DNA of 64,000 nucleotides from Rhodococcus yunnanensis NBRC 103083 (GCF_001895005.1 NZ_BCXH01000001.1:558001-622000); one strand, 5' to 3'; numbered from the stretch's first letter, positions 10,415 to 21,997 are shown. Translations and numbers: made by a program. The notes: generated by a model not told the origin, from the letters alone.

Positions 10415-10614
10415 GGATTTCCTCTCGACGTGTTTCCCCGGCCGATCGGAACCCCTGCTCCCATCGGCCCATGCTTGTCACTCGGTAAAGCTGCTTGTTC
10501 GTGTACTGCGGTGGTCCAGGTGGACGGCGTGCACGTTTCGGCACCCAGGCCCTACCGGATTCCTGAGCGCACATCGACACTAGTCGTGCGCGCTCTGCCT
10601 GTGCACCTTTGAAA

Positions 10615-11865
10615 TCACCCGTGATCGGAAAGCGGAGACGGTGCGGACGTCAGAACGGACACGACTGCATCCAGTACTCGACTTGCCAGCAGCGCTTTCG
10701 ATCCGTCGCCCAGTGCAGATTCCGATCCGTCCGCACCGAGCAACCACCCATCGTTGTGGTCCACTTCGAACGCTTTGCCGTCACCGACTGCATTGACGAC
10801 GAGCAGATCGCAGCCCTTGCGTCGGAGCTTCGTCCTCGCATAGGTGAGTACGTCGCCGTTCTCGTCGCCCGTCTCGGCGGCGAATCCGACGATGACGGTC
10901 GAGTCGGCGATCTCACCGTTACGGCGCGCGTCGACAAGCCCTGCAAGGATGTCGTCGTTGCGAACCAACTGGATCGAGTCGGGCTCGTGCGCGCCCTTCT
11001 TGATCTTGCTCGCCGCGATGGTGGTGGGACGGAAGTCGGCGACGGCGGCGGCCATGATCACGGTGTCTGCCTCTGGTGCGTACTTGCGCACCGCATCGTG
11101 CATGTTGTGTGCGGTCTTGACGTGTATCACCTCGACTGCCGCCGGATCGGCGAGCTCGCTCGTGTACCCGGCGATCAGGGTGACGTCCGCACCGCGTTGC
11201 GCGGCCACCCGCGCCAGGGCATAACCCTGCTTGCCCGAACTGCGGTTTCCGAGGAACCGGACGGGGTCGAGAGGCTCACGCGTCCCACCCGCTGTCACGA
11301 CGATCTTCCGACCCGTCAGATCCTGTGGAAGCGCATCGTCCCGCTCCGAGAGCAACATCGCGAGCGCGTGGATCTCGGCGGGCTCGGGCAGCCTGCCCGA
11401 GCCGGTGTCGCGTCCGGTCAGCCGGCCCGAAGCAGGTTCGACGACAGTGACCCCGCGACTGCGCAGCGTTGCGACGTTGGCAACGGTCGCAGGATGCTCC
11501 CACATCTCCGTGTGCATCGCTGGTGCGAGCAGCACGGGGCACCGCGCAGTCAGCAGCGTTGCGGTGAGAAGGTCGTCGGCACGACCGGCAGCGATACGGG
11601 ACAGCAGATCGGCCGTCGCGGGCGCTACGACGACGAGATCGGCTTCCTGTCCGAGGCGAACGTGTGGAACCTCGGGCACGTCGGTGAACACACCGGTGTG
11701 CACCGGGTTACCGGACAGCGCCTCGAATGTCGCACGTCCGACGAACTCCAGTGCGGATTCGGTCGGTATGACCCGCACGTGATGCCCGTTCTCGGTGAAG
11801 CTTCGGATGAGGGAACAGCTCTTGTAGGCGGCGATGCCCCCACCTACCCCGACGACTACGCGCAA
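10615..11865 (-). CDS. coaBC: Bifunctional phosphopantothenoylcysteine decarboxylase / phosphopantothenate-cysteine ligase
   Basis: 416 residues. It carries out two steps of coenzyme A synthesis. The N-terminal flavoprotein half (CoaC) starts VVVGVGGGIAAYKS and includes VAPATADLLSRIAAG and LLAPAMHTEMWEHPA. The C-terminal half (CoaB ligase) starts near GRKIVVTAGGTREPLDPVR and includes AAAVADFRP. The TTG start is supported by AAAGGA 9 nt upstream, and no better in-frame ATG or GTG exists nearby. rpoZ ends 23 bases before it, so the two are probably cotranscribed. Confidence 0.95.
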   Translation of the reverse strand: MRVVVGVGGGIAAYKSCSLIRSFTENGHHVRVIPTESALEFVGRATFEALSGNPVHTGVFTDVPEVPHVRLGQEADLVVVAPATADLLSRIAAGRADDLLTATLLTARCPVLLAPAMHTEMWEHPATVANVATLRSRGVTVVEPASGRLTGRDTGSGRLPEPAEIHALAMLLSERDDALPQDLTGRKIVVTAGGTREPLDPVRFLGNRSSGKQGYALARVAAQRGADVTLIAGYTSELADPAAVEVIHVKTAHNMHDAVRKYAPEADTVIMAAAVADFRPTTIAASKIKKGAHEPDSIQLVRNDDILAGLVDARRNGEIADSTVIVGFAAETGDENGDVLTYARTKLRRKGCDLLVVNAVGDGKAFEVDHNDGWLLGADGSESALGDGSKALLASRVLDAVVSVLTSAPSPLSDHG

Positions 11866-11888
11866 CGGCTCTAGTCCTTTACCGGTTC

Positions 11889-12194
11889 TTATTCGCCTTC
11901 GACGTGCTCGAGGAGATCGGCGTGGATCTCACGGAGCGCGATCGACAGCGGCTTCTCCTGCAGACCCGGCTCCACGAGAGGACCGACGTATTCCAGGATG
12001 CCGTCACCGAGCTGGTTGTAGTAGTCGTTGATCTGGCGAGCGCGCTTGGCCGCGTAGATCACGAGGGCGTACTTGGACGACGTGCGTGCGAGAAGCTCGT
12101 CGATGGGCGGGTTGGTGATTCCGAGCGGTGTGTCGTATGCCGGCAGAGCGCTGCGTCCGTCGAAGTCGGAAACGGCCGCTGAAGTGCTGCTCAC
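11889..12194 (-). CDS. rpoZ: RNA polymerase omega subunit
   Basis: 101 residues, GTG start. The conserved core [27 protein letters not shown] is the omega fold that clamps beta' and helps assemble RNA polymerase. The N-terminal extension and acidic C-terminus ([11 protein letters not shown]) are typical of actinobacterial omega. It lies between gmk and coaBC, its usual location, with an 80-base gap to gmk. Confidence 0.96.
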   Translation of the reverse strand: MSSTSAAVSDFDGRSALPAYDTPLGITNPPIDELLARTSSKYALVIYAAKRARQINDYYNQLGDGILEYVGPLVEPGLQEKPLSIALREIHADLLEHVEGE

Positions 12195-12273
12195 TAGTGT
12201 TCTCCTGAAATTGCATCGTTGGTGCTACGAAACCGCTGCTGGGCGACTGTTCGAGCGTGAAGCAGGCCTCCGG

Positions 12274-12870
12274 TCAACCGACTGACGACCTACCGACCAA
12301 CAAGGATACCAACTGTTCGCACGAATGGTCGACATCGGTATTGACAATGACCGTGTCGAACTCTTCTTGCGCCGCCAGTTCGACCTTGGCTGTCTCGAGC
12401 CTGCGTTCGGTGGCGTGTGATTCCTCGGTCGCGCGCGATGTGAGCCTCTGTACCAGATCCTCCCAGGTCGGCGGCGCCATGAAGACCAGAAGAGCTTCCG
12501 GCTTGGACACCCGAACCGCACGCGCGCCCGCCAGGTCCAGCTCGAGCAGCACGGGCTTGCCGTCTTCGAGAGCCTTCTCGACCGGGGCGGAGGGAGTGCC
12601 GGACCGGTGCAGGCCGCTGTGCACGCTGGCCCACTCCAACAACTCGTCGGCCTCGATCATCCGGTCGAACTCGGCAGCGGTCACGAAGTGGTAGTCCTCG
12701 CCGTCGACCTCACCCGGACGAGGGTCTCGCGTGGTGACCGACACGCTGAACCACAACTCCGGCAGCTCGCGCCGAACAACTCGCACGACACTGGACTTTC
12801 CGACGCCGGAGGGACCGGCCAAAACGATCAGCCGGCCCCTCCCGCGCGGTGACCCGTCGCTATCGGACAC
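12274..12870 (-). CDS. gmk: Guanylate kinase
   Basis: 198 residues, GTG start. It phosphorylates GMP to GDP. The P-loop GPSGVGKSS is at residues 19-27, followed by VSVTTRDPRPGEVDGEDYHFV, which binds GMP, and LELDLAGARAV. Length is normal. The gene lies 29 bases downstream of mihF and upstream of rpoZ, the gmk-rpoZ pairing found across bacteria. Confidence 0.96.
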   Translation of the reverse strand: MSDSDGSPRGRGRLIVLAGPSGVGKSSVVRVVRRELPELWFSVSVTTRDPRPGEVDGEDYHFVTAAEFDRMIEADELLEWASVHSGLHRSGTPSAPVEKALEDGKPVLLELDLAGARAVRVSKPEALLVFMAPPTWEDLVQRLTSRATEESHATERRLETAKVELAAQEEFDTVIVNTDVDHSCEQLVSLLVGRSSVG

Positions 12871-12899
12871 GTGCGTTACCTCTTGATTTCACTGATTCC

Positions 12900-13220
12900 T
12901 CAGGCTTCGAAATCGAATTTGGTCAACAGAGCCTTGCGCTGGCGATCGCCGAGGCCACGAATGCGACGAGTCGGAGCGATCTCCAGCTCCGTCATCAATT
13001 CCTGTGCCTTCACTTTGCCTACTTTCGGCAGCGCTTCGAGCAGAGCCGAGACCTTCATCTTGCCGAGGATCTCGTCGTTCTCGGCATCTTTGAGCACCTG
13101 TGCGAGATCAGTTCCGCCTCGCTTGAGACGCTCTTTGAGCTCGGCCCTGACTTTACGGGCGGCAGCCGCTTTCTCCAGAGCAGCTGCACGCTGCTCTGCG
13201 GTCAACTGGGGAAGCGCCAC
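12900..13220 (-). CDS. mihF: Integration host factor, actinobacterial type (mIHF)
   Basis: 106 residues. It is an actinobacteria-specific nucleoid protein, unrelated in fold to E. coli IHF. A long basic N-terminal helix (EQRAAALEKAAAARKVRAELKERL) is followed by the helix-two-turns-helix region LLEALPKVGKVKAQELM and TRRIRGLGDRQRKALL, which binds DNA non-specifically and bends it. The GTG start has GGAGG directly upstream. It stands between pyrF and gmk, as in mycobacteria. A strong hairpin lies about 40 bases upstream of the start. Confidence 0.95.
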   Translation of the reverse strand: MALPQLTAEQRAAALEKAAAARKVRAELKERLKRGGTDLAQVLKDAENDEILGKMKVSALLEALPKVGKVKAQELMTELEIAPTRRIRGLGDRQRKALLTKFDFEA

Positions 13221-13260
13221 GTTTCCTCCGTCTCATCGTGAGTGAACAGTTGCTGCTTCA

Positions 13261-13299
13261 CCGTCGGCAACGAAGCAACAGCAGCGACGTTACCGACGG
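13261..13299 (-). terminator. Stem-loop between pyrF and mihF (terminator or mihF leader)
   Basis: A 12-bp stem with one mismatch: CCGTCGGCAACG at 13261-13272 pairs with CGTTACCGACGG at 13288-13299 around a 15-nt loop. It lies 64 bases past the pyrF stop and 41 bases before the mihF start, on the transcribed (minus) strand. No T-tract follows, as is usual for actinobacterial intrinsic terminators. It could end the pyrimidine operon or act in the mihF 5' leader; the sequence does not decide. Confidence 0.5.
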
Positions 13300-13362
13300 A
13301 AGGGCCTGACCGCTAACCCGCCCCCGGCGCCCAGGAGCCGAGATCGATGGTCTATGCCTGCT

Positions 13363-14190
13363 CTACCGTAGGCCGTGCTCGATCTCGTCGCGAAGCGTCC
13401 TCGCGGCGTCCTGAAGTGCACCGACGGAGGGACCGGCAGCGAGGACTCCTCGCGAGGAGTTGGGCAGGAGAAGCTCCCGAGAACCGGTGAAGATCTTCGC
13501 CAGATCCTCCACTCCCGCGCCCTGTGCTCCGAGTCCAGGGGCCAGGATTGGACCGGCGAACTCGGACAGATCCAAGCCATGGTCACGTGTGGCGCCAACG
13601 ACCACGCCGACGGTCTCGAGCCCGTCGCGGTCGACGTCGGCGGCGCCGTCGACGATCGACTGGGCGACCGACCGATCCGCAGCACGCGCGCCCTGCAGAT
13701 CCGCGCCTTCGGCGTTCGAGGTTCTCGCCAGCACGAACACTCCCCTGCCGTTGTTCGCTGCCACGGCGAATGTTTCGCGAAGAGAGTCGAACCCCAGGTA
13801 CGGCGACACCGTCACGGCGTCGGCGGACAGCGGTGAATCGGCACCGAGCCACGAGGCCGCGTACGCGGCCATGGTGCTCCCGATGTCACCTCGCTTGGCG
13901 TCGGCGATCACCAGGGTGCCCGCGTCGCGCAGCACGCTGATCGTGCGTTCCAGAACTGCGTAACCGGCACTGCCGTACGCCTCGAAGAACGCCACCTGCG
14001 GCTTCACCACCGCAATCTCGCCCACGAACGCCTCGACACAGATCTCCGCGAACGCTTCGAGTCCGTCGGCGGACCGTGGCAAGCCCCATGCATCGAGAAG
14101 CGCCGGATGTGGGTCGATACCGACGCAGAGCCTGCCACGTGCCGCTGTTGCGATGCGTAACCGTTCGGCCCACGAGTGCTGATGGCTCAT
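13363..14190 (-). CDS. pyrF: Orotidine 5'-phosphate decarboxylase (type 2)
   Basis: 275 residues from the ATG that overlaps the carB stop as ATGA; longer upstream frames are low-complexity read-through. It catalyses the last step of UMP synthesis. Substrate-binding [12 protein letters not shown] is near the N-terminus and the catalytic DAKRGDIG (Asp-Lys...Asp) follows. The length and the ID.HP pattern fit the long mycobacterial/Myxococcus type rather than the short E. coli type. Last gene of the pyr operon. Confidence 0.96.
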   Translation of the reverse strand: MSHQHSWAERLRIATAARGRLCVGIDPHPALLDAWGLPRSADGLEAFAEICVEAFVGEIAVVKPQVAFFEAYGSAGYAVLERTISVLRDAGTLVIADAKRGDIGSTMAAYAASWLGADSPLSADAVTVSPYLGFDSLRETFAVAANNGRGVFVLARTSNAEGADLQGARAADRSVAQSIVDGAADVDRDGLETVGVVVGATRDHGLDLSEFAGPILAPGLGAQGAGVEDLAKIFTGSRELLLPNSSRGVLAAGPSVGALQDAARTLRDEIEHGLR

Positions 14191-17100
14191 GCCGGGATCG
14201 TGCCGCCTGCGATGGCCGCGTGCAGATCCTGCAGTGATCGCACTCCGATACCGCCTGCGATACCGGCTTCGATGCCCTGCACTGCGGCCGACGCTCCCTG
14301 CACCGTCGTGATGCACGGAATGTTCTGCGCGACTGCTGCGCTACGGATCTCGTATCCGTCGACGCGTGGACCCGAGTTGCCGTACGGCGTGTTGATGACC
14401 ATGGCGACGTCACCTGCGAGGATGCGGTCGACGATGGTCGACGCCCCGGCAGGCACCTCCTCGCCGGACTGCTTGTAGACCTGCTCGCACGCGATACCGT
14501 TGCGCCGCAGCACCTCTGCGGTGCCTTCGGTCGCGAGGATCGTGAAGCCCAGGTCCGCGAGACGCTTGACCGGGAATATCAGCGAACGCTTGTCCTTGTT
14601 GGCGACGGAGACGAACACCGCACCGGATGCAGGCAGCGAGCCGTATGCAGCTGTCTGGCTCTTGGCGAACGCGGTGCCGAAGTCCGCGTCGATGCCCATG
14701 ACCTCGCCGGTGGACTTCATCTCCGGACTCAGCAGTGTGTCGACCCCGGTTCCGTCGGCGCGGCGGAACCTGTTGAACGGCAACACTGCTTCCTTGACGG
14801 CGATCGGCGCGTCGAGAGGGGTGGTACCGCCGTCACCCTTCGCGGGCAACATGCCGCTGGCCCGCAGGTCGGCGATGGACTCACCGAGCATGACGCGGGC
14901 GCACGCCTTCGCCAGCTGCACGGCCGTGGCCTTGGACACGAACGGAACGGTCCGGCTGGCACGCGGGTTGGCTTCGAGGACGTACAGAATGTCGTCCTTG
15001 AGTGCGTACTGAACGTTGAGCAGACCCTTGACGCCGATGCCCTTGGCGAGCAGTTCGGTGGAGCGTCGCACGTTCTCGATGTCGGCGCGACCCAACGTGA
15101 TCGGCGGAAGCGCACACGCGGAGTCGCCGGAGTGGATACCTGCTTCCTCGATGTGTTCCATCACACCACCGAGGTAGACCTCGGTGCCGTCGCACAAGGC
15201 GTCGACGTCGATCTCGACCGCATCTTCGAGGAAGCGGTCGACCAGAACCGGACGATCGTGCGAGATCTCGGTCGCCCGAGAGATGTAGTCGGCGAGCGAC
15301 GCCTCGTCGTACACGATCTCCATGCCGCGTCCGCCGAGGACGTAGGACGGACGCACGAGTACCGGGTAGCCGATGCCTGCTGCGATCTCACGGGCACCAT
15401 CGAACGTCGTGGCCGTGCCGAACTTCGGCGCAGGCAGGCCTGCTTCGGTCAGTACTCGTCCGAACTCGCCGCGATCCTCGGCCAGGTCGATGGCCTCCGG
15501 GCTGGTACCGACGATCGGCACCCCCGCGGCCTTCAGTCGCTTCGCGAGGCCGAGTGGTGTCTGGCCACCCAGCTGGACGATGACACCTGCGACGGTGCCG
15601 GACTGTGATTCCGCCCGATAGACCTCCAGGACGTCCTCGAACGTCAGAGGTTCGAAGTACAGACGATCAGCGGTGTCGTAGTCAGTGGAGACGGTCTCGG
15701 GGTTGCAGTTGACCATGACGGTCTCGTACCCGGCCTCCGACAACGTCTGCGCCGCGTGTACGCAGGAGTAGTCGAACTCGATGCCCTGACCGATGCGGTT
15801 GGGTCCTGACCCGAGGATCAGCACCTTCTGACGCTCGCGCTGCTCGGCGACCTCGGACTCGGCGTCCGGGTCGAGCTCGTACGTGCCGTAGTGGTACGGC
15901 GTCTTCGCCTCGAACTCGGCGGCACACGTGTCCACGGTCTTGTAGACCGGGTGCACCCCGAGCTCGATGCGGAGTGCCCGTACACCGTCCTCGTCGCCGA
16001 GTTCCGGTCGGAGCGCGGCAATCTGGCGATCGGACAGGCCGTGGTACTTGGCCTGGCGCAGCAGGGCCTCGTCGAACTTCTCGGCGGCACGCAACTCGTT
16101 GCCGAGCTCGTGGATCTGCTGGAACTGATCGAGGAACCACGGGTCGATCTTGGTGGCGTCGAACAGCTGCTCGAGTGTGGCACCGAGTGCAAAGGCCTTC
16201 TCGATGCCGTACATGCGGCCGTCCTGCGGAACCGAAAGATCGGCAAGCAGGGCCTCCAGGCTCTCCGCCTCGACCTCGGGGCCGGTCCAATAACCCGCAC
16301 GCTTGGTCTCGAGCGAACGCATGACCTTGCCGAACGCCTCGGTGAAGTTACGTCCGATCGACATCGCCTCACCGACGGACTTCATCGTCGTGGTGAGCGT
16401 GCCGTCGGCGCCTGGGAACTTCTCGAATGCGAACCGAGGTGCCTTGACGACGACGTAGTCGAGTGTCGGCTCGAAGCACGCGGGAGTTTCTCGCGTGATG
16501 TCGTTGACGATCTCGTCGAGTGTGTAACCGATGGCCAGTTTGGCTGCCATCTTCGCGATCGGGTAACCGGTCGCCTTCGACGCGAGCGCCGACGACCGCG
16601 ACACTCTCGGGTTCATCTCGATGACGACGAGTCGGCCGTCCGCCGGATCCATCGCGAACTGGATGTTGCACCCGCCGGTGTCGACACCCACCTCACGCAG
16701 GATGTCGATCGAGAGGTCGCGCATCGCCTGGTACTCGCGGTCGGTGAGCGTCATCGCCGGAGCGACGGTCACCGAGTCACCCGTGTGCACCCCGACCGGG
16801 TCGACGTTCTCGATGGAACACACGATCACGACGTTGTCGCGGCTGTCGCGCATGAGCTCGAGCTCGTACTCCTTCCACCCGAGAATGGACTCCTCGATGA
16901 GGACGTTCGCGGTCGGCGAGGCAGCGAGCCCACCGCCGGCGATTCGTGTCAGGTCGGCGTCGTTGTACGCCATGCCGGATCCGAGACCACCCATGGTGAA
17001 CGACGGACGCACCACCACGGGGAAGCCGAGCTCCTCGACCGTCGCGCGCACCTCGTCCATCGTGAAACAGACGGCCGACTTCGCGGACTCGCCGCCGACC

Positions 17101-17528
17101 TTGGCGACGATGTCCTTGAACTTCTGGCGATCCTCGCCGCGCTGGATCGCGTCGAAGTCGGCACCGATCAGCTCGACGCCGTACTTGGTCAGGATGCCCT
17201 GCTCGTGCAGTGCGACAGCTGCGTTGAGCGCCGTCTGACCGCCAAGGGTGGCCAGGACGGCCTCGATCGGATGTCCCTGCTCGGCCTCGCGGGCGAAGAT
17301 CTTCTCGATGAACTCGGCGGTGATCGGCTCGACGTACGTGGCGTCGGCGAACTCGGGATCGGTCATGATCGTGGCCGGGTTCGAGTTGACCAGGCTCACG
17401 CGCAGTCCCTCTTCGCGCAGCACGCGGCACGCCTGGGTACCGGAATAGTCGAACTCGCAGGCTTGACCGATGACGATGGGTCCCGATCCGATGACCAGCA
17501 CATGGCTCAGGTCTGTGCGGCGTGGCAT
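14187..17528 (-). CDS. carB: Carbamoyl-phosphate synthase large subunit
   Basis: 1113 residues, the full two-module ATP-grasp synthase. Each half has its own ATP site, one starting near [20 protein letters not shown] and the second near [20 protein letters not shown], with a C-terminal MGS-like allosteric domain. It produces carbamoyl phosphate from bicarbonate, ammonia and 2 ATP for pyrimidines and arginine. The start codon shares one base with the carA stop (TAATG) and the stop overlaps pyrF, so the three are tightly coupled. Confidence 0.98.
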   Translation of the reverse strand: MPRRTDLSHVLVIGSGPIVIGQACEFDYSGTQACRVLREEGLRVSLVNSNPATIMTDPEFADATYVEPITAEFIEKIFAREAEQGHPIEAVLATLGGQTALNAAVALHEQGILTKYGVELIGADFDAIQRGEDRQKFKDIVAKVGGESAKSAVCFTMDEVRATVEELGFPVVVRPSFTMGGLGSGMAYNDADLTRIAGGGLAASPTANVLIEESILGWKEYELELMRDSRDNVVIVCSIENVDPVGVHTGDSVTVAPAMTLTDREYQAMRDLSIDILREVGVDTGGCNIQFAMDPADGRLVVIEMNPRVSRSSALASKATGYPIAKMAAKLAIGYTLDEIVNDITRETPACFEPTLDYVVVKAPRFAFEKFPGADGTLTTTMKSVGEAMSIGRNFTEAFGKVMRSLETKRAGYWTGPEVEAESLEALLADLSVPQDGRMYGIEKAFALGATLEQLFDATKIDPWFLDQFQQIHELGNELRAAEKFDEALLRQAKYHGLSDRQIAALRPELGDEDGVRALRIELGVHPVYKTVDTCAAEFEAKTPYHYGTYELDPDAESEVAEQRERQKVLILGSGPNRIGQGIEFDYSCVHAAQTLSEAGYETVMVNCNPETVSTDYDTADRLYFEPLTFEDVLEVYRAESQSGTVAGVIVQLGGQTPLGLAKRLKAAGVPIVGTSPEAIDLAEDRGEFGRVLTEAGLPAPKFGTATTFDGAREIAAGIGYPVLVRPSYVLGGRGMEIVYDEASLADYISRATEISHDRPVLVDRFLEDAVEIDVDALCDGTEVYLGGVMEHIEEAGIHSGDSACALPPITLGRADIENVRRSTELLAKGIGVKGLLNVQYALKDDILYVLEANPRASRTVPFVSKATAVQLAKACARVMLGESIADLRASGMLPAKGDGGTTPLDAPIAVKEAVLPFNRFRRADGTGVDTLLSPEMKSTGEVMGIDADFGTAFAKSQTAAYGSLPASGAVFVSVANKDKRSLIFPVKRLADLGFTILATEGTAEVLRRNGIACEQVYKQSGEEVPAGASTIVDRILAGDVAMVINTPYGNSGPRVDGYEIRSAAVAQNIPCITTVQGASAAVQGIEAGIAGGIGVRSLQDLHAAIAGGTIPA

Positions 17529-18661
17529 TACTTCTTCTCCTGAAGGACGCTGGTGAAACGATCGAAAAGGTAGGCGGCGTCGTGCGGGCCTGCAGCCGCC
17601 TCCGGGTGGTACTGGACGGAGAATCCGCGTCCGCTCAGCAGTTCGACGCCCTCGACCGTTCCGTCGTTCGCGCAGGTGTGACTGACGCGTGCTCGGCCGA
17701 AGTCGGTGTCGAATTCCTCCCCGGCCTCGCCTTCGAGTGCGAAACCGTGATTCTGAGCGGTGATCGCGATGCGACCGGTGGTGTGCTCGACGACCGGAAT
17801 GTTCATTCCCCGGTGGCCGAACTTCATCTTGTACGTCGAACGGCCGAGCGCGCGTCCGAGGATCTGATTACCGAAGCAGATTCCGAAGAGCGGCAGATCC
17901 CGCTCCAGCACACCCCTGGTGAGTGCGACACTGGCGTCGGCGGTGGCCGGATCGCCCGGGCCGTTCGACAGGAAGACCCCGTCCGGGTTCAGTTCGAGAA
18001 CTTGCTCGATGCTCGTCGTCGACGGCACCACGTGGACCCGGACACCGCGCTCGGCGAACATGCGTGGAGTGTTGGTCTTGATACCCAGATCGACTGCAAC
18101 GACGGTGAACCGCGCATCGCCGCCCACCGGTTCGATGACGTAACCCGATGTCGTGGTCACCTCGCCTGCCAGGTCTGCACCGAGCATCGACGGCTGGCCG
18201 AGTACCTGTTCCAGCAGCTCTTCCTGCGTCCCGAGTGCGTCACCGGAGAACACTCCTGCACGCATCGAGCCGCGTGAGCGGAGATGCCGTACCAGTGCGC
18301 GGGTATCGATGCCTGCGATTCCGACGACGTTCTGCGCTTCCAGCTGATCCTGAAGCGAACCGGTCGAGCGCCAGCTCGACGTACGTCTCGCGGGGTCGCG
18401 GACGACATAACCTGCCACCCAGATCTTGTTGGGATCCTGCGCGCTCGCCGCTTCGCCGTCTTCCTGGTTCCATCCGGTGTTGCCGATCTGCGGCGCCGTG
18501 GCGACGACGATCTGACGGTGGTAACTGGGGTCGGTCAGGGTTTCCTGGTAACCGGTCATTCCGGTGCAGAAGACTGCCTCGCCGAGGGTCCTACCTTCAG
18601 CCCCGAAGGTGGTGCCGCGGAAAGTCCGGCCGTCCTCCAGAACAAGAACTGCGCTGCTCAC
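17528..18661 (-). CDS. carA: Carbamoyl-phosphate synthase small subunit (glutaminase)
   Basis: 377 residues. It hydrolyses glutamine and delivers ammonia to CarB. The class I glutamine amidotransferase domain occupies the C-terminal half: LSNGPGDP, then nucleophile Cys262 in [12 protein letters not shown], and His352/Glu354 in [13 protein letters not shown]. The N-terminal half is the CarA-specific domain. The GTG start overlaps the stop of the upstream membrane-protein gene by 4 bases. Confidence 0.97.
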   Translation of the reverse strand: MSSAVLVLEDGRTFRGTTFGAEGRTLGEAVFCTGMTGYQETLTDPSYHRQIVVATAPQIGNTGWNQEDGEAASAQDPNKIWVAGYVVRDPARRTSSWRSTGSLQDQLEAQNVVGIAGIDTRALVRHLRSRGSMRAGVFSGDALGTQEELLEQVLGQPSMLGADLAGEVTTTSGYVIEPVGGDARFTVVAVDLGIKTNTPRMFAERGVRVHVVPSTTSIEQVLELNPDGVFLSNGPGDPATADASVALTRGVLERDLPLFGICFGNQILGRALGRSTYKMKFGHRGMNIPVVEHTTGRIAITAQNHGFALEGEAGEEFDTDFGRARVSHTCANDGTVEGVELLSGRGFSVQYHPEAAAGPHDAAYLFDRFTSVLQEKK

Positions 18662-19170
18662 GCGGTTGTCTCCTTAGAATCGTTCGTGTCTGTCTCGGTG
18701 CCTACCCACCTGGGGTAGACGAGTTTGTCGTCGGCTCGAAAGCCGGTGTCGATCTCGGTTCCGGTCGGCAGCGCCCAGCGGATGACCAGCAGGCCGTCCT
18801 TGCTCATGACCTTGCCTGCCAGGGCGCGTTCGGTTCTGATCGCGCGCACCGACTCCTGAGGAATCCAGATGGTGGACTCACCGGTCCGCTCGAGCAGGAT
18901 TCCCTTGTCGTATCGGGACAGCTCGGCGGTGGCACGGTGGCCGATGTCTCCGACCGCCACACGGTCCTGCCAACTCGGCGCGATCGTGCTGCCGACATAC
19001 AACCCGGTGGAGGCTTCGATCAGTGTCGTGCCGAGCTCGGCGGGTGCGTCGGGAAACGTGCCGATCGTCGCGGCCTGACGCCTCTGACGCCCACGCCATC
19101 CCCAGAAGATCAAGGCGATCATCGCGATCCAGAACACGACGAACGCGACGACGATGAGAACTCTGTCCAT
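18658..19170 (-). CDS. Single-pass membrane protein of the pyr operon (Rv1382-like), function unknown
   Basis: 170 residues. One N-terminal membrane helix (about residues 5-25, [19 protein letters not shown]) is followed by a basic stop-transfer and a soluble, beta-rich C-terminal domain ([20 protein letters not shown]...[16 protein letters not shown]). I recognise it only by position: a similar small membrane protein stands between pyrC and carA in mycobacteria. It overlaps carA by 4 bases and starts 3 bases after pyrC, so it is made with the pathway enzymes. Its role is unknown; anchoring of pathway enzymes is only a guess. Confidence 0.85.
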   Translation of the reverse strand: MDRVLIVVAFVVFWIAMIALIFWGWRGRQRRQAATIGTFPDAPAELGTTLIEASTGLYVGSTIAPSWQDRVAVGDIGHRATAELSRYDKGILLERTGESTIWIPQESVRAIRTERALAGKVMSKDGLLVIRWALPTGTEIDTGFRADDKLVYPRWVGTETDTNDSKETTA

Positions 19171-19173
19171 ACC

Positions 19174-20475
19174 TCAGACCTCCGAGCTGGTACGAACCGC
19201 GCTGTCACGCACGGTGATCCGCCCACGAAGCAGAGTCGTGGTCACCCTGCCCCGAAGCGTCATGGCCTCGAACGGCGTGTTGTGTGCGACGCTGGCCAGA
19301 TCCTTGCCCACGACCGTCCAGCTCGCGTTCGGATCGACGAGTGTCAGGTTCGCGATCTCCCCCACCTCGACGGGGCGGCCTTGATCGGGGAGACCCACGA
19401 TCTCCGCCGGACGCTCACTCATCACGCGCGCAACTCCGCGCCAATCGAGAAGTCCTGGCTCGACCATCGTCTGTACGACGATCGACAGTGCCGTCTCCAG
19501 TCCGAGCATGCCCGGCCTGGCCTGCGAGAACTCGCAGCACTTGTCCTGCTCGGCATGCGGTGCGTGGTCGGTTGCGACGCAGTCGACGGTGCCGTCGGCG
19601 AGCCCACGTCGCAGCGCCTCGACATCGGATGCCTCACGCAACGGCGGGTTGACCTTGTTGACGGCGTCGTATGTTTCCAACCTCGAATCATCGAGGAGCA
19701 GGTGATGCGGCGTCACCTCGGCGGTGATCGAAATCCCTTGCCCCCGAGCCCACTTCAGCAACTCGACGGTGCCTGCCGTGGACGCGTGGCAGATGTGCAC
19801 GCGCGAGCCTGCGTCCCGGGCGAGCAGCGCGTCCCTCGCGACGATCGATTCCTCCGCCGCGCGCGGCCAACCCGCGAGACCGAGACGCGCAGCCGTCGGT
19901 CCCTCGTGAGCGAGCGCACCCACGGTCAGCCTCGGCTCCTCGGCGTGCTGCGCGATGAGCACTCCGAGCGAACTCGAATACTCCAGAGCTCGACGCATGA
20001 TGAGCGGATCGTCGACGCAATGGCCGTCGTCGGAGAACAGACGAACCTTGCCGACGCCTGCAGCCATCGTCGCCATCTCGGCGAGTTGCTTGCCCGCCAG
20101 ACCCACCGTGATCGCGCCGACCGGATGCACATCGACCAGACCGACCTCTTGCCCGCGTCGCCAGACGTGGTCGGTCACGACGACGGAGTCCGCCACCGGA
20201 GACGTGTTGGCCATCGCGAACACTGCGGTGTATCCACCGAGCGCGGCCGCAGCAGAGCCGGTTTCGATCGTCTCGGTATCCTCGCGGCCAGGCTCACGAA
20301 GGTGCGTGTGCAGGTCGACGAAACCGGGAAGCAGAATCTGTCCGGCAGCCTCCACGACATCGGCGTCGGCCGCATCGAGATCGGTCCCGATGGCGACGAT
20401 CTGGCCGTCGTCGATCAGCACATCGGTGGCCGGTTCTTCGCCGTAGATCAGCACTCCGCGCAGTAGGACGCTCAT
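19174..20475 (-). CDS. pyrC: Dihydroorotase
   Basis: 433 residues, class I length. It cyclises N-carbamoyl-aspartate to dihydroorotate. The zinc-binding [10 protein letters not shown] motif sits about residue 55, followed by [12 protein letters not shown] and the C-terminal ATDHAPH with the catalytic Asp. ATG overlaps the pyrB stop (ATGA). The pyrR-pyrB-pyrC order is the standard mycobacterial arrangement. Confidence 0.97.
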   Translation of the reverse strand: MSVLLRGVLIYGEEPATDVLIDDGQIVAIGTDLDAADADVVEAAGQILLPGFVDLHTHLREPGREDTETIETGSAAAALGGYTAVFAMANTSPVADSVVVTDHVWRRGQEVGLVDVHPVGAITVGLAGKQLAEMATMAAGVGKVRLFSDDGHCVDDPLIMRRALEYSSSLGVLIAQHAEEPRLTVGALAHEGPTAARLGLAGWPRAAEESIVARDALLARDAGSRVHICHASTAGTVELLKWARGQGISITAEVTPHHLLLDDSRLETYDAVNKVNPPLREASDVEALRRGLADGTVDCVATDHAPHAEQDKCCEFSQARPGMLGLETALSIVVQTMVEPGLLDWRGVARVMSERPAEIVGLPDQGRPVEVGEIANLTLVDPNASWTVVGKDLASVAHNTPFEAMTLRGRVTTTLLRGRITVRDSAVRTSSEV

Positions 20476-21419
20476 TGCGTACCACCGTCCGAACCGACGA
20501 GCAATCGGAACAGAACCGCCATGCGCACGTGAACTCCATTCGTAACCTGTTGCAGTACTGCAGTTCTGGGTGAATCAGCTACCGAGGATGCGATCTCCAT
20601 GCCGCGCAGCATCGGCCCTGGGTGCAGCACGACGGCGTGATCGGGAAGCATGTCCATTCGCTTCTGCGACAACCCGTACGTGATCGAGTACTCCCTCGGC
20701 GACGGAAAGAAACCGCCGTTCATCCGCTCGGCCTGCACCCGCAGCATCAGAACCGCATCGAGTGCAGGCAGCTCGGCGTCGATGTTGTGCGACACCCGAA
20801 CCGGCCAGCTGGACGCACCGACGGGAAGCAACGTCGGCGGTGCGATGAGAACGACATCGGCACCCAGTGTCGCGAGCAGAATCGCGTTGGAGCGCGCGAC
20901 ACGGCTGTGCAGGATGTCCCCGACGATCCCGACGCGCTTGCCTGCGATACTTCCGAGCCGCTGACGCAAGGTCAGTGCGTCGAGCAGCGCCTGGGTCGGA
21001 TGCTCGTGGGTTCCGTCGCCTGCATTGATGACCGCAGGACCGCCGCCATCGCCTTGACCTCTGGTCCACTGAGCGATCTGATGCGCCGCACCGGAAGCCG
21101 GGTGACGCACGATCAAGGCATCGGCACCGGCGGCGCGGAGAGTCATGGCGGTATCGCGCAGCGACTCCCCCTTCGACACCGAGGAGCTGCTGGCACTGAC
21201 GTTGATGACGTCCGCACTCATCCATTTGCCTGCCACTTCGAAGGACACGCGCGTACGCGTCGAATTCTCGAAGAAGACGGTCATGACCGTCCGCCCACGC
21301 AGGGTCGGAAGCTTCTTGACCTCTCGTCCGAGGAGCGCTTGCTCGAAACGGTCGGCCTCGTCCAGCAATTCGGTCGCGGATTCGACAGTCAGATCCGCGA
21401 CGGACAACAGATGTTTCAT
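20472..21419 (-). CDS. pyrB: Aspartate carbamoyltransferase catalytic subunit
   Basis: 315 residues. It condenses carbamoyl phosphate with aspartate. The carbamoyl-phosphate signature [13 protein letters not shown] (STRTR at 53-57) and the downstream HPTQALLD are intact. No pyrI regulatory-subunit gene is adjacent, as expected for an actinobacterium. It overlaps pyrR by 4 bases (ATGA) and pyrC by 4 bases. Confidence 0.97.
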   Translation of the reverse strand: MKHLLSVADLTVESATELLDEADRFEQALLGREVKKLPTLRGRTVMTVFFENSTRTRVSFEVAGKWMSADVINVSASSSSVSKGESLRDTAMTLRAAGADALIVRHPASGAAHQIAQWTRGQGDGGGPAVINAGDGTHEHPTQALLDALTLRQRLGSIAGKRVGIVGDILHSRVARSNAILLATLGADVVLIAPPTLLPVGASSWPVRVSHNIDAELPALDAVLMLRVQAERMNGGFFPSPREYSITYGLSQKRMDMLPDHAVVLHPGPMLRGMEIASSVADSPRTAVLQQVTNGVHVRMAVLFRLLVGSDGGTQ

Positions 21420-21997
21420 CGCGTGACGCTCCCGGCCGACAACGTGACTCCGTCATGGCCGTCGTGCTCGGTGAGCGAAACCGAGACGTCCTCGGAGCGC
21501 GCGGTCGGAACATTCTTACCGACGTAGTCGGCGCGCAGCGGAAGCTCCCGGTGTCCTCGGTCGATGAGGACTGCCAGCTGAACCGCCCGGGGGCGCCCCA
21601 GGTCACGCAGAGCATCCAAGGCCGAGCGAACGGTGCGACCGGAGAACAGAACATCGTCGACGAGAACGACGACGGCATCGTCGACTCCGCCGGAGGGAAC
21701 TGACGTGCGCTCCAACGGCCGGTGAGGTTTGTTCCGCAGATCGTCGCGGTAGAGCGTGATGTCCAATGACCCGAGAGGTGGCCGAACACCGGAGAACACC
21801 TCGATCCGCTCGGCCAGCCGCTCGGCGAGGATCGTTCCACGGGTAGGTATACCCAGGAGAACCACTCGGGGCGCATCTCCGGAGTCCAACGCGGACTTCT
21901 CGATGATCTGGTGCGCCATTCGCGCGATGGTCCGGCCTACGTCCGCGGCGGACAACAGCTCACGGGACGGACCTGGGGGTATTTCGGGCGCAGGCAA
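21416..21997 (-). CDS. pyrR: PyrR: pyrimidine operon RNA-binding regulator / uracil phosphoribosyltransferase
   Basis: 193 residues. The phosphoribosyltransferase fold carries the PRPP loop [20 protein letters not shown]. PyrR proteins bind UMP and a conserved hairpin in pyr mRNA, and many also have UPRTase activity. The start is TTG, supported by AAGGAGG at 7 nt and by the absence of a closer ATG or GTG. The N-terminus ([19 protein letters not shown]) matches the actinobacterial form. First gene of the operon, with a PyrR-type hairpin just before its own ribosome binding site. Confidence 0.95.
   Translation of the reverse strand: MPAPEIPPGPSRELLSAADVGRTIARMAHQIIEKSALDSGDAPRVVLLGIPTRGTILAERLAERIEVFSGVRPPLGSLDITLYRDDLRNKPHRPLERTSVPSGGVDDAVVVLVDDVLFSGRTVRSALDALRDLGRPRAVQLAVLIDRGHRELPLRADYVGKNVPTARSEDVSVSLTEHDGHDGVTLSAGSVTR

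Noticed and set aside
10415..10614. Possible SAM riboswitch upstream of metK
   Set aside because: Only one 7-bp hairpin (10440-10469) is present. I find none of the conserved cores of SAM-I, SAM-II or SAM-IV, and no terminator.
14191..14316. 42-residue N-terminal extension of pyrF, with a similar 51-residue one for aroK (26879-27031)
   Set aside because: Both extensions lie inside the upstream gene and are Arg-rich shadow sequence. The ATGA overlaps give the expected starts and lengths.
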